NCBI GenBank assembly: GCA_000499405.2
Contig: HG738137.1
Span: 27,773,756-27,837,755 of the forward strand
Reading direction: 5' to 3'
Length of the DNA: 64,000 nt
DNA from: Onchocerca volvulus
Taxonomy: Eukaryota > Nematoda > Chromadorea > Rhabditida > Onchocercidae
Shown here: in pieces, positions 47,707 through 61,964 of the stretch
Position numbering within the stretch: the first letter of the stretch is position 1
Layout: each line of letters begins with the position of its first letter
Program-made: the position numbers and the translations under genes
Notes under the pieces: generated by a model
The model's database searches: none
What the model saw: only the letters and a program-made list of their open reading frames with translations
What the model was told of the DNA's origin: nothing

Positions 47707-50700
47707 AATAAAATGGTTTCCATTTACTTTTCTGCCATCAATTTTGTAAACAACTTATTAAAGTTGGCAGTAAATATTATTTCCAACAATTTGATTAATT
47801 TATTATTACATGCTACAAGCATTCTTGCAGCAAAGCTATGTGGGTTGGCTTTATTTTTTCTCTATTTTTATTCTTTTTTTAATATATGTTACAAGCATTG
47901 TTGCGCATTTTTATAAAAAGAAAAAAAATTTTATGTATTAATCACAACCATAAAGAAAGCAAACTAAACAATTGGTTTTCAGAATTCTCGAAATCATTTC
48001 CGAAGTATAGAAATATTTCATTATTAATCTGATGTAGATGAGAGATGTTTAGATTTGAATAAAAGATGATGTAAAACGATGTCATATATACTAATGCAGA
48101 ATAATCATAATTACTTGCCAACTAACAATGTATAATTAATCTAAATTCAGTTTACAACTTTGAAAGGTATAACCTTTTTCCAGCATATGAATAAAATGAA
48201 TATTTCATAGAAAAATTGTATACTAAGATGAATTTAAGAAAACATTTTAAGCTTATAAAAAAAAAAAAAAAAAAAGAAAAAGGAACAAAAAATGATTGAA
48301 ATAATATTATACTACTCGAAGCTTGTATTTTCATATATTTTACAAATTAAAATATCTACAAAATATGCTTTTTCTCTGATCTTTTTGGTCTTTGATCTGC
48401 TGTCTTTATCATTTATTTTGCTAGCTTATTTTAATTGTAAGGCAAAGTTGATAGAGCAAAAAAAGTGATTAAAGATTGAAATGATTAGATTAGCTTTCTA
48501 ATCTAAATTTCACTTAGATCAATTATAAAGTCTAATCTAATTAGACTAACTTCCTAATCTAATCATTAAGATGCTTTTCAAGCACGCATTTGTTATAAGA
48601 ATTTTATTTAATGAGTGATATGGAAAATAGTAACTGATAAACTTTTTTATTTTTTAATGTAGAATTTATTGATGGTAATGTTCTGAGGCAATTATTTGTG
48701 AATATTTCAAAAAGGTGAATCTCGGATAGTTCTTTATTGTTGATAAATGGATGATTTTTGTTGAGAATTTGATTGGAATTGGAAATTATGAGAATTTGAT
48801 GAGGCATAAATGATGATTTTTGAATCTAAGCAAAAGTGAAATAACTACTGATCGAGTAGTCGAAAGAAGTTTTTGTTTGCTCTGATGATTCTGATCGTTC
48901 TGATCATTTTCAATTTTACCCTGACAATGCTCTGATTGATCCTAAATCTTTTTCTAGTAGAAATTTGTTTATTACATGTCGCCCTAGCACAATTTACAAT
49001 ATATTAATTTTCAGTGCAAAGATTAATTAATTAATTAATGATATTTCATTTCATTACAGCGAAAGTTTGTTTTTTACTTCTCAACTATAACATAATTTGC
49101 AACATGTTAGCATAGCGCAAAGGGAGTCCGTTCATTTTATGCAACACTGTACAACTTCTTGATCAAAGAACAAAGATCAACAGTTTCGTTATATCATGAT
49201 CTTTCAATAGCACAAAGATTCGTTGATTATTTCGTCATATCTATATTCTAAAAAATATTTCGGTTATTCCGACATATATATTCATGACAGAAGTGCGCAT
49301 AATTTATCTATTTCATCTGTTGAGATCGAATTTACAATTTTATATCGTATTGTAATATTTTAGTGTATTTCCCAGCCATTTTCTGAACAAATATGGGGAA
49401 ACGGACGAATATTTATTACTAATACAATGATTCATCCGATCCATTAGGGAAAAAAAATTCCTTCTATCTATATTAATGTATAACTTATTTAATCGTAAAT
49501 TCAAAATTAACATTTATATATACAGATTGAGATTTGGTTTGGTTTTTGGTTTTGTTTTATGGTAGATAAGGTTATGTTTTATTTTAGTAATAAATTAACA
49601 TGATTAGTAATAAATTAACAAATGAAATCAGACAAAATAATAAACAATAAAAAGCGATTAATCGAAATTTCCAAAAAAAAAAAAAAAAAAAAAAAAAAAA
49701 ACGAGTAGTTTATGTCTTCGATGAATTTAACTGAATGATTACTTGAATCGAATAAGTTATGCAAAATTTAAGAAATTCCGAAAAAGCACAAGTAGTCTTC
49801 AAAATTTGCTTTTTTTTCGCCAAGTAATTCCAATTTTATTCCTTTCTTTTCCTTTTTATCGCATAAATTTTAATATGGCGACTCAGAAGTATTTAAAAAA
49901 TATTTGAAAATTTGTTTCAAAGGTGCCTACTAGAAAAGAAAGGAATAAAGCGAGAAAAAAAATTTTTTGGTCAATTAAATCAACTTTTGATTTTGTGATA
50001 AATTTTATCAAAAGTGTTAATTTTTCTTATATTTATTGTTTTTCAAAAATTTAATAATAATATGTGATTTAATTTTGTGTTTGTGTCACTATGATAATAT
50101 ATTAATTGTGCCAAGAAATGTTTAAAGACCAAGAAGGGCATAGATATATCTAGAAAACTTTTAGAATTGCAAAGTTCCTTGTCTAAGACTTACTACAGAA
50201 CAGGTTTTAATTTAGAAAAGATAACGGTTGGCTGATTACATTGATTAAATCAAAAATTTGGTTTTTAAAAATAGAGAAGAGAATGAATAAAAGACAAGAA
50301 GAAGTTATCAAGTTTTTGCTCCCACTACTAAATTCTAGTTTATTTAATTAACTTTCAATTCATAAGACTAAGTTTCATCTTGGCTATCGAAATTCTAATT
50401 ATTTTTTTTTCTTTTGTTCAGTGAATTTCCGCCATAAAAGATTCAACAAGTAGAAACTGCAAGTCAATTTAATTCATTAAATATGACAAAATACTTTAAA
50501 TCAGCCGAAATTTCTGTAATGTCATTTTGAATATCATTTTGGAGAAAATATATGTTAAAAAAAGTTTACGAATAGAAATTGAACTAAAATAAAGAAAAAT
50601 CAATCCTTATAAAAGCATTCTTTTAAAAAACATCTATTTTTTCCCTTTCTTAAAAAAAAAACAATGCAATTTTAAAACTTGATTGATTTCCATTAAACTT

Positions 50701-51860
50701 GAAATATAGAACGATGATAGTTCCGATTATAATTTAACATGAAGTTCTAAATTTAATTTTCCCACAGCATATTGAAAGCTCGTTTGCTCATTACATTTAA
50801 AAGGCAATAAATAACGCATTAATCAAAAATTGAATTGAAATTATTCAAATTTGGTAAATTTTCATTCAACAAATTTGTATGGATTAAAGCCGAAAGTTTA
50901 ATTTAAATCTTTTACCACAAATTATTTTTTTGAAATTTATTGCATAAAGTATAGTATAATACTATCCTTTTTTAAAGAAATTTATTTAACAGTTAAATTT
51001 TATTATTTTAACATTTCATGAAATGGAAAATTTACTTATGGAACAATTTCTCATACTATGGTGTAGCCAATGCTATATAAAGTTTTGCGAATTAAAATTA
51101 ATTAGTTTTATCTGAAATGCTCTCTTTCCAATATTTTTACAATGCACTTTCTTTTTTTTTTAAGTTTTCATACATTTCGAATTTTGATTTTACACGTATG
51201 TTTGCATCATCTCAATTCTAATCCCTTTTTATTAATTCATAAAAATTTGTTTTCTTCAAGTTTAAAAAAATGGTTTTATATAAGTTTTAATTCATTTAAA
51301 TTAATTTTTAAGCCTCATTAATTCATATTTTTTATACTGTAAATATACTTTATTCATATCATGCAAGTTGTGCTGTAACACTATATCGTAATATACGGAG
51401 ATTATCCGGCAATCATACACCGTAATTCGTGCAAGTTATACTGCATTTGTCGATGTTACTGTAAATTGTACAGATTATATTTTAATTCATATATATTTCT
51501 CGCTTTTTTCCACAATTATTATAATATACATATTTTTCCTCATTATTCAATCGAAGTTTCCTTTTCATTGAAAAAAAGAAAGTAAGCGACAATTAAAATA
51601 GCTTTAGAAATTCCAAAATATAATATGCCGATTTGGAGAAAATAAAATTAAAGCAAAATAAGAAGACAATTAATTATAGATAATTATAGTTATATAATTA
51701 AGAAAAAACAAAAGAGTTATTGGAATAAATAAATTTTACGTAAATAATTTCGTAACAATCATGTTCGAAGTAAATTTCTTTTGTTAATTCATTTTTATTT
51801 TTCAACCGTTCCATAGCTATTACTGTAAAATCGTAGAATGTTTCATCATTCAATTACGGT
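47707..51860. other. AT-rich, gene-poor stretch
   Basis: No supported gene. Holds an inverted repeat at 48479-48567 and a poly-A of about 28 at 49673-49700. A weakly coding-like plus exon at 48661-48711 (FIDGNVLRQLFVNISK) after an AATGTAG acceptor is noted but not called. Confidence 0.45.
48479..48567. repeat. Inverted repeat, 14 bp arms
   Basis: AATGATTAGATTAG near 48480 is the exact reverse complement of CTAATCTAATCATT near 48554; between them further TCTAATCTAA / TTAGATTAG words occur. Confidence 0.7.
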
Positions 51861-51865
51861 ATTAG

Positions 51866-52490
51866 ATGATATTACTCATTTTGAATATTGTATTAAGCTT
51901 AGCATTGGTAGATTTGGTGAGAAAAAATTTCATTTTTTTAAAAATTTCAAAATAATTTCATTTCTTTTTCTTCATTACTGTAAAATTCGATTTTTATATT
52001 GACGTAATTTTTACACCATAAGATTTAATAATTCATGTCAAATGATACAAGATTTGCGTGATTGAAAAAAAAACATATAAGAATTCAATTTTTCAATTTT
52101 TTCATTTTTATTAAAAGTCATAGAAATGCAGCGATTTTTTATTTTTGTGGTAGATTAACTAGGAATATGTTTATTATAAAAAGATTGAAACATATATGTT
52201 TCAATATATAAACATCCTCCTCCTCCTTCTCCACATAAGTTTGGAAAATAAATTAAGTTTCACTTTAATTAAATTCAATATATTGACGTCTTAAGTTATT
52301 ATGTCAATATATCAGTAAGCAGTTGAAAGGATGATAAGGAAACTATAAAAAGACACAAAATTATTTATAAACAAAAACTTTTTTTAGAAAAAACGAAGTG
52401 TCGCGTGACTTCTGATAAAGCTGGTTATTCCAATATTTTTCAGGCCTTGCTTGATGGTTTGAAATTATTTATGGCGAAGTGGTTGAAGTT
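51866..52490 (+). CDS. Possible first exons of a small secreted protein
   Basis: The exon 51866-51916 encodes MILLILNIVLSLALVDL, a good signal peptide, with donor GTGAGA. An exon after ATTTTTCAG at 52444 continues in phase with ALLDGLKLFMAKWLKF before running into a T-rich tract. The donor of the second exon and the rest of the gene are not found. Another frame over the first exon (start at 51839) is also open. Treat as a hint only. Confidence 0.3.
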
Positions 52491-54870
52491 TCGTTTTTCT
52501 TTTTGTTTTTTTTTTTGTTTTTTTTTTCGGTTATTCTTGCGTGCGATTTTGTTTCGATGATTTTTTTCGGTTTACTTAGGTTTATTTTTATGTTTTTTTT
52601 TTTTCTTTCGAATATTCTGATGCTTTTTTTTTTTTTGTTTGATAAGTATTTCTATTTAATTTATTACATTATCTGCAAATCAAAAAAAAACTTACGAAAT
52701 ATTCTTGAAAAAATTTTTTGCCGTAAATAATTTACTATTGAAATTTACTAGTTTCGTTATTTTTCGTTAAGAAGTTGTATTTTTGTCTTTCATGAATTAT
52801 AAAAATACTTTTCGTTTTTTAACATGGAAAATTGCAAACTTTCCATTTTCCTTTTTAAATCTTTAAAAGCTTTGAACAGTACATATTAAAATGTCGCGTA
52901 ACAGAAAGAAAATAAAATAAATTCAAGTAAATAATCAAATAATTAGTCAAAAATACTCTTAACTTTTTTTTGATTAAAAAAAAATTGAATAAAATGTGTA
53001 TGAGGGAAGCATAGAAATTGAACTTTTTTTTTACCAATTTTAATTTTTACTGGAAGTGAAAGTTTTAAATGATTTTACACTACTTTTTTAACGTAACTTC
53101 TACTTTTTTTTTTGATATAAAAGATTAAATGATCATCGAATTCATTTTGGTCCTTTTTTTTTTCTCGCTAGAAAATATTTTATTAATTGAATTACAAGTT
53201 CAGAAATATTGTTTGAAAAAATCGGAAACAAACAAATGAAATAATGATAATATTTAGATATTTTTAATGTATTTCGGGTAGCATGTCCATTCCATTTCAT
53301 TAAAGTTTAAAGAATTCTTTTTTTTTTTTTTTTCTTTTTTTTTTTAAAGAAAAGAAAAATTCGATCTGCAAGAAATTATTCAAAGATAAAGAGATGTAGA
53401 CAGGAAAAATAGTTTGAATAAATTAGCATATGCATATTATTAAAATTCAAAGTTTCTTTTCAAAAAAAAAAAAGAAGCTTTCAATATAAGTAATGTTTCA
53501 AACATAATAGATTTTAACAGAAGATTGAAATTTAGAATAATTTAGCATATCGAAATGCATATTCATATTGAAAATAACTTTTTTTTTTTTGAAGAAAAAA
53601 GAATTTAGTGTAAAAGAAATAACTCAAAAATGACAGATGTAAACAAAAGATTTAATTAAGAACAAATTAACATATCGCACATTCCTTTCATCTTAAAAAA
53701 AAAAAAAAAAAAAATTACAAAAATAAACGCTGTAAATATATGATTGTTATAAAATATCTCGAAAATATCATTAAAGGCTTAAATTTTCTTAACAGTGATA
53801 TCAGAATTCTTGTTTGAGGAATGAAAAAAGTTGATTTATTTTTAAAAGTTATTGCAGAAATTATTAGAGTTCCTATCAAATATGCAATTTTTTCCTTTTT
53901 TTTTTTTTTGATTTTAGAACTCTTAAATTCAATGTTACTGTTTATTTATTAATTTACCAATCAATAATGCTTTTTGTGTTTGCAAAGAAATAAATATTTT
54001 GAACTCTGTAAGCATAAGGCATTAATTTGCAGATATATCATGGATAATAATAATCGAAAAAAAGTTTTAAATTTAGTTTTTTTGAATCTATCATTTCCGA
54101 ACTTCTGTATTTTTTTGACTTAATCAATTTATTTGTAAATCTGAAGTTTCAAATCATCGAATTTCCTTCAAAAAAAAAAAAAAAAAAAAAAAAGCAATTT
54201 ACAGCATATGGTTTGACGAAAAACTATGATTACGTCTGGAAAAACAGTCAAGATAACTGATTTTAGAATTAATACCATTAAATTTAGTAGCATAGGAAAT
54301 TGGAAACTTAATCAAAAAACAGGAAAAACACAAGAACAAAAAATTGAAAGTAATTTAAAAAATCATTTACGAAAATTTTTACAAGATTAAAATGCGGAAA
54401 TTGCAGAAATTAGCAAAAAGAAAATGAAAGCAGAAGAGAAAAGGAAATTTGAAATATTGAGGAAGGAAAGGCGGAATTGATCGACTTGACTAATGAATTA
54501 TAAATAATTAGTATTCGCTGCTTGCAGTAATTGATTTCATTTGTATTAAATATCAAAATAGTGGACTTGTTTTGAATTTTTCAAAATTTATTTAGTCAGA
54601 AGTTTATAAACTTATTTAATTACGCATTTTCTGCTGTTATAATTTTTTCAAATAATTTTGAATATTGAAATTTGCATAATTAAAAAAAAGAATTGTATTT
54701 CTCCTTTGTTTCCAAAAAAATACTTCGTCAATTAGTAAGTAAATATTGATTTAAAATTTAAACAATGCATCAAAAGAATTCTGTAAACAATGAAATTACC
54801 GCTATATTTATTTACTAATTGAAGTTTGTTTATGATTTCCAAGACTTTTCCATTTTTTACTAATTTAATT
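52491..54870. other. AT-rich, no gene seen
   Basis: Contains many poly-T/poly-A tracts (53318-53344, 53693-53714, 54169-54193). The frame at 52479-52730 is a poly-T shadow. Confidence 0.5.
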
Positions 54871-54880
54871 TCAGGTAAAC

Positions 54881-56051
54881 ATGATTTCACTGTTTTTGAT
54901 TCTCGGATTATCATGTATCGTTCATATTTCATCACAAATATTTCATTTACCTTCTCATTCCTACATTCTCCAAAAGTTTTCATTGGAGGATTTGAAAAAA
55001 TCATCAGGTTTGATTGTGATTTAAATTTAAAAATTCGTGAAAATATGCCAGAAAGTTTCGCAAAATGCTTATTATTATCATGCTTTGCGATTGATAATGT
55101 TTGCGAAGAATCTGTCAGTTTGTATCAAGAGATTTTTGAATTTTAAAATATTTTTGAAATGTTAAATTATGATTTACCAATCGGATACAGTAGTCATATT
55201 AATCTATCATTTCAAATTATTAGCATAACAGTATTATATAATTGATACTGTTTGTATGAATGAAATTCTTGTTATTGACTATCATTCAATAATCTTAAAG
55301 TTGTGAATCGAAATTCAAGCTTAAGAATTCAAAAAAGGAAAAAAGTTAGGATTTACTAAAAACTTCAAAGTTTACAATTTACCTAAGTATTATTGTTTAT
55401 CTAAATATTATTTGTTTTTTGGTCTTTTTTTATTGAATGATATTTCCTCTCTTTCAAATATTTGATACTTTAATATGTTGATTATTCACTTCATCTTTTA
55501 ATATAACGCTGTAATTGCTAACTTTTTTTTCCAAAATCTTCGATTCGATCTTTGATCACTTGTAATGAAACAAAAGAAGGACAAAATTAAATTAAATTAT
55601 CGTCAAATTAAGTTTGCTTTATGAATAGTTCCTGTTGTCTTATTTAAAAATAAGGAAATCAGTGTTATTTTACGATTATTAAGTTTATTTTAAGCAACTA
55701 CTTATTAACTTTCAAATTTTTTCTATTAAAAAAAGTTTTTTTTAAATACAAGATTTAGGATATTTTCTACAATCAGTACTGTAAAATATGATACAGAAAC
55801 TATTTCAAAATGAGAAATTAAAAACAATTTACAGTAACAGTTAATTTCATATTCTTCGAATTTTTTGTTAAATATTACCAAAAAATAAAAAAATAAAAAT
55901 AAAATAAATTTTAGAGGAAAATATCGATGATACAACACCAGATTCAATAGAGAAACGAATGATAATTGAACAACGAACACAATTGACACAACTTAACAAA
56001 CTTCTCAAAAAACCGGTTTTCAATTTCGCCAATCTATTCCGCCGTTATTAA
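54881..56051 (+). CDS. Small secreted protein or peptide precursor, 87 aa
   Basis: Exons 54881-55007 and 55915-56051 join in phase (donor GTTTGA, acceptor AATTTTAG). The start MISLFLILGLSCIVHISSQI is a clear signal peptide. The mature part begins near FHLPSHSYILQKFSLEDLKK and is followed by an acidic stretch (ENIDDTTPDS), then EKR, a Gln/Leu-rich piece, LLKK and the end PVFNFANLFRRY. Dibasic pairs EKR and KK could be cleaved to free a 12-residue C-terminal peptide; it has no Gly for amidation. An acceptor-like TTTCAG six bases before the ATG (54871-54874) suggests trans-splicing. Both strands are open over exon 1, but only the plus frame gives a signal peptide plus a fitting second exon. Family unknown. 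Confidence 0.6.
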
Positions 56052-56976
56052 TGTAAGAAATAACCATCAATCTTTTTTCATTACTACGATATTCCTCTGT
56101 GATACTGTAAGAATGAAAATACAATATATGGTAAAGAAAAAATTATAATTATTGCCATTATCAATTCCAATTCACAATACTTGTTCTGTGACTTCAATCA
56201 GAAAATGATCGCAATATAAATCATACGATAATGTGAAATATATATATTTACATAAATGTATATCTTTATTTAATTAATAGTAATTAATTAATGATAATTT
56301 CTTCGTTTTTCTTTTCTTTTTTCTGTAAAACCACAAATTTCCGAAGTTTTGTATAAATTATATGATAGAAATGAAAGCAATTATTAATGAAGCTAGACTA
56401 TCCGCAAATTACTAAATGAATGAAACTAAATTGTTCAATAATTTTTTAATGCTAAATAACAATAAAAAAATATGATTAAATTTTCCATCAAACAATAATG
56501 ATTATAATTAGTAATAATGAAGTGATGATTATAACTGGCAGTGATTATAATTATCAGTGATTATAACTGTACAATAATAATTATAAATCATAAAAACCAC
56601 GGAAAGAAACAATAGAAAAATAAATGAATGGAATGCTTTTTCCCTTTTTTTTGTTAACAAAAATTAAACATTAAATTGAATACACAATTTAAAGCAAATT
56701 ATGAAATGGGAAGTATAAATAAATGTAAAATATATATGAAAATACTGAACAATAGCATTTAAAACTTCAAAATAATCATGCAAATCTAAAATTTGGTGTT
56801 AAACTTTTTTTAAATACTTTTTGAAAATAATTCCATTTATTTGCTAATTACAAAAATTTCATGAAAAATATATCATATCTACATGATAAGGCAATTATTA
56901 TTATTGATCTGATATGAATAATAATCAGAGCAAAAAATTGATAAATTTCCAATAAACCTGATACGCGTTATCATTA
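56052..56976. other. Convergent 3' region, no gene seen
   Basis: AT-rich. Repeats of GTGATTATAACT/GATTATAATTA type at 56500-56590 are the only structure. Confidence 0.5.
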
Positions 56977-59900
56977 CTAATCATAATATCCATTCATATT
57001 CAATATTAAAATTGCTGATTCGATACCGTAATGCAATTTAGCAAATCCAATTTTTATCCTTTTTAACCAATAATTTGCTTGATTTAAATTACCCGTAACT
57101 GATGCATTGTACCATTGTAATGCCGGATCCAAAACTCCACCGAATAATAAATTACCGTAATCATTATGGATACTGTTAGAGGTGAAGATTAAATGCCGAA
57201 ATTCCGCTCGTTCCGGATAAATACCTTGTTCGGCAATAAATGCTCGTTCAATAAATTGCATCCGATTATTCAGCATTTCCGCTTGTTTCATACTTATCGA
57301 TTCATGGCCCGTATTAACTGACTAAAAAATCTATATCTTCCATTAGTAGTTTAATTATTGGTTTTATTTAATTAATTCATCACTAAATTTATAAAATAAA
57401 ATTTAATACATTAAATTTCCCGAATCATAATAATCAATTAATTTCTTTATTTTCCTAATTTCTATCCTGTTTTTTAGTCTTTTCAGAATTGGAAATTTAA
57501 TTTCTATTCTATCGTTAAATATTACTGTGAATTATTGAAATTTAATTTTCAATCGTTTTTTTCTTTTCTTTCTTTTTTTTGAAAATAATTATCCACCAAA
57601 AGCGAAAAAAAATAAAGATGAAAATGACTATTTTTGGATGAATTTCATAAAAGATGATTAATCTTACCATAGTTATTTAAACTAAAATCATTATCTAAAT
57701 TTAAATTAAAAAAGAAAAAAAGAAAAATGAAACGACTGTTTGATAAGTGAATTTCTTAAACTGAAAAAAAAAAAATCAAAACAAACACTAATATTGTGCA
57801 AAAATAAATGAAACTAATAAGTTATAATTGGTAAAAATAAATTAAATACCTGAGTAATTTCTTGTACTACATTTGCAACAACCTGAAATCGTGTTAATGC
57901 TTCACGTAAATTATTCAAAATAACACGATATGCCTTTGTACCAATAGCTTTTGGAATTCCGATATGTTCCAGTTGTTGATCCATTCGATCGATGAAATCA
58001 GACAGCACCAAACCATAATCGTGTAAATTAAATGGAATTATCTGAATTAAAAATAATTTGCTCGTTAATTTTTTATTATTTTTTTTATTTTTTAACTTTC
58101 ATACTATTTGCAACTTTTCCATTTAATAACTTGTACTATTTTATTAAATTAAAAATTAATACATATTATGCTGAAACAAGGAAAGAATGACGAGGCTAAC
58201 CAAGCTATCCGCGATATCTCGGCCAATTTCGAGCCATAACTGTCCTACGGCCATCAATGCGGTATAATTTTGATCAAGAAAATTGTCCAATAGCCAAGGA
58301 ATTTCATACATTGTATGATAAAGCATATAGGTATATAATGGAGCACTTTCAAGTTTCATATCAATAACCGGAATACCCAAATAGGTAATAAATCGCTAAA
58401 ATATTGAAATAAAATAAATTTTAAAATAAACTAATCAATTTTCGAGTTAAACTTATAATTTTCAAAGTAAATCAATATGCAATTAAATATACATAAGCTT
58501 TTAAACATATATTAGTACAACGCCTATTCTCAAATTTTATCATCGATTATAAGCTGATAAAAAATAAATGAAGTGTAAAAACAATCAAATAACCTGAAAA
58601 TCAGATCCAGTTCCAGGTATACCAATACCAGGAATTGATCGATCACCAGTAATCGGACCTTTTGGATCATAAAATTTCCAGGAATCTAGTAATGTCATTC
58701 GTTCTGCTTCTCGTTCTAACACATTCGGACTTCCTACCCTGCTTTGATAGAATTAAAAACATTTAAAAAATAGGAATAATTGTAATTAAATTCTAATATT
58801 TGAATAAAATTATTGTTGACATTAATGATATATGATATATCGATATTTTATCATATTACTAATATATCATATTATATTTTTATAAACATTGTTAATAAGT
58901 ATCAAGTATTACTATACGCAAATATATAATTAAAAGAAAATATATTTTACATAATTCAATAGAAATTAATCAAATTAAATAAGAAGTATTACTATATGCA
59001 AATATCTAATTAAAAGAAAATATATTTTATATAATTTAATATAAATCAATCAAATCAAATTCTCATTTCGAATTATTCATATATGCAAATAATTTGTAAA
59101 TATCCGCATAACATGAATTTGCAAATATGCAACAATTTACACGTTTAATTTATTTATACATTTATAATGTACTATCATATACTTATGCATTTTTTGCAAA
59201 ATTAATTTTTATTTTAATAGTTTAACTTTAAATTTATAAAAAAAACGATTTAAAGCAAATATTTGTTCATATTCTTATTTTTTTTTTTTAAATAATATAA
59301 TAATTACTTAGCAGCTGCATTGACAATAACACGATAAAGTAATGGTACAGCTTTAACACTTAGTGATGTATCACCATTGATATTATCAACATTGATAACA
59401 GCAATCGCTCGTTGTTGAAGTGGTTTCATAAATTCTTCCACCCATTCTGTACTTCCTTTAGAAAATAAATCGAAAAAATTGTCATTTTTAATATTCAGAG
59501 AAAAAAGAAAAAAAGTTGCAACCAAATGTGTGATATTTTGAAGTAATCCACGAAAAAAGAAAGCAAAAAATCCTTGCCGACAAGTCCAAATTCTTCGGCA
59601 TCCCATAAGCAAAACATTATTGTACGTCGTGGACGCCATTTTGTTAATTTTTTCATTTTCGACAAAACTCGTGCCATCTCAAGCATAGTACCCGTAGCGG
59701 AAATTGGATCGATTGCACCCTATAAAATAAAAAAAAAAAGAAAAAATTGTTTTTCTTCCGACAAGCTATCAATTATTTCAACTAAATATTATCCTAGATA
59801 ATAAAATAAATATTACAATATTCTAGACAATACAAATTAGGTAATAAATATTTTCATTGATTCGTTTTTTTCAAAAAAAAAAAGAAAATGATATCAACAC

Positions 59901-61932
59901 ATGATAGTTACGTTCTACTGAAGCAATTATTGCTTACTTTTACGATTAACAATAATATGCATTGTTGATTTTTTTACTAATTTCATGCGTAATTTTTACG
60001 AAATTGGAAAAAAAGAGTGAAGTAGATAAGTATTTCAATTAATTTCACTTCTTGTACAATATTTTTTCTTTTTTTACAAAATAAATAATAATTAAACGGT
60101 AATCAAAATTAATAATCAAATTAGAAGAGGAAAATAATTACGTAAATTTGGTACCTATTTAGTTTATAAAATATAATCAAATATGAATATAAATAGTTTT
60201 CATAATTAGAACTTTTCGCCCGGATAGATTGGTGAAAATCAAATTTTTCATAGTAAAAAAACAATTTTATTTATACAACCATCAAGAGAAATGGATAATT
60301 GATAAAAGTAATATTATTAAATATACATGAGTATAATTAATTCAGGACAGTTAAATATAAATATTATATGAAAAATGCGATAAACTTAATGTTACGAAAA
60401 TTATTGCTCCAGCTTTTTTTCGCATAACTAATGAATTTCATGATATCATGATTATCTCGACTACTTGAATAATTAATCACCTGTAATTTTAACAATTCGA
60501 AATAAAACTGTAATACCTTAACCCAAGCATCATAATGATTACTGAAGAGCACATAACGATCCGGTTCTTCGCGTCCAAACATCGTTGCTATAATGTTTGT
60601 GATGATACGATGTGTACAGGAAGAATGTACGATAACTCGGAATATTGCTGATCCGGTAAAACGATATGTCACATTCATAGATCCAATCCAACTGTGTAAC
60701 TAAAATTTGGTTTAAATAAGAATGCAATCATCTTATTTTTTAATTACTTATCAGATAAGTCAAATCTTTTTTTGCTCTAACCAAAAAATTTTTTGATCAT
60801 TGAAAATATTGAAAAATTTGAAAATTAAAATTTTGACAAGTCTTCCCGACAAAATTTGCATATACAGTAAATAATGAAAAATCAAGAAATAATTATTGGA
60901 ATAAATAAAAGTGAGAAAATAACTAAGTAAATAAATAAAATATATTAAAATATATTTAAAATATACTAAAATATATATAATAAAATATATTTAACTTAGA
61001 CAATAAATAAATTAATTTATTTCAGTTTAAAAATAAGTATATTCAAAGATATAGTTACTTAATAAAAATTATTAAGGAAGAAAATTATATTTGAAATTTT
61101 AACCTTAACTTGTGGTCCATTAAGATTTTCCATTATTTTTCGAGCATCTCTGTAGCCAATCGGCATTACTGGAATTGATGGCATTACTTGTCGTTCACGT
61201 AAATTTTCTTCCGTTTCCGCACGATATGTGTAGTATTTCGATGGTAACAGTGGTGTTTCCGGATCGCCATCCGTTTTCAACAACGTTCCACGTTGTGCTC
61301 CCGATTCCGGTAACCAAATGTCATCTGGAAATACCTGCAATATCATTTCATTAATGAAATTTTTTTATCGATAAGAAATTGAAAAATTGAATGTCATAAA
61401 ATTATATATTATAAAATATAAATCATAAAAATTTTGTAAACAAATTCAAATTAACCTATTCAATTTATTTTTTATTAATAATGAAGAGAAAAAAAGTTTT
61501 ATGATTGATTATATTTAATCGTAAAAGTTGGGAAAAATAAAAAGTAAAATGTTTAGCATTATCAATAAATTCTTCGTTTTCGTTTTTTCTTTTTTTTCCT
61601 CTTTTTTTTTTCACTAAAAGTTTGAAATAAGGTGTGGTTGAATTTTTAGCACTCACATAATTCAATTTAAGTTTTCCTTAAAGCTACAATGGAATTCCTA
61701 GAAGCCACGTAATTCAATTCAAAGTTTGTTTAAAAATATGGTGGAATTTCTAAAGCCACGTTATTCAATTCAAATTTTCTCTAAAAATTTGGTGGAATTT
61801 CTAGAATCGATGTAATTTAGTTTAAACTTTCTTCAAAAATAGATTGGGATTTTCAGCATTTACGTAATCCAATTTCAGCTTCCTTTCAAAGAAGCGGTGG
61901 AATTTATAGAATCCACGTAATTCATTTAAGCT

Positions 61933-61964
<32 letters not shown>

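Noticed and set aside
54732..55004. 90-codon minus-strand frame
   Set aside because: Also coding-like, but the plus strand gives a signal peptide, a leader-type acceptor and a second exon in phase; kept as a shadow.
59304..59639. 111-codon minus-strand frame read as continuous
   Set aside because: It reads through an intron of the GCPII gene (59456-59577); only its ends are coding.
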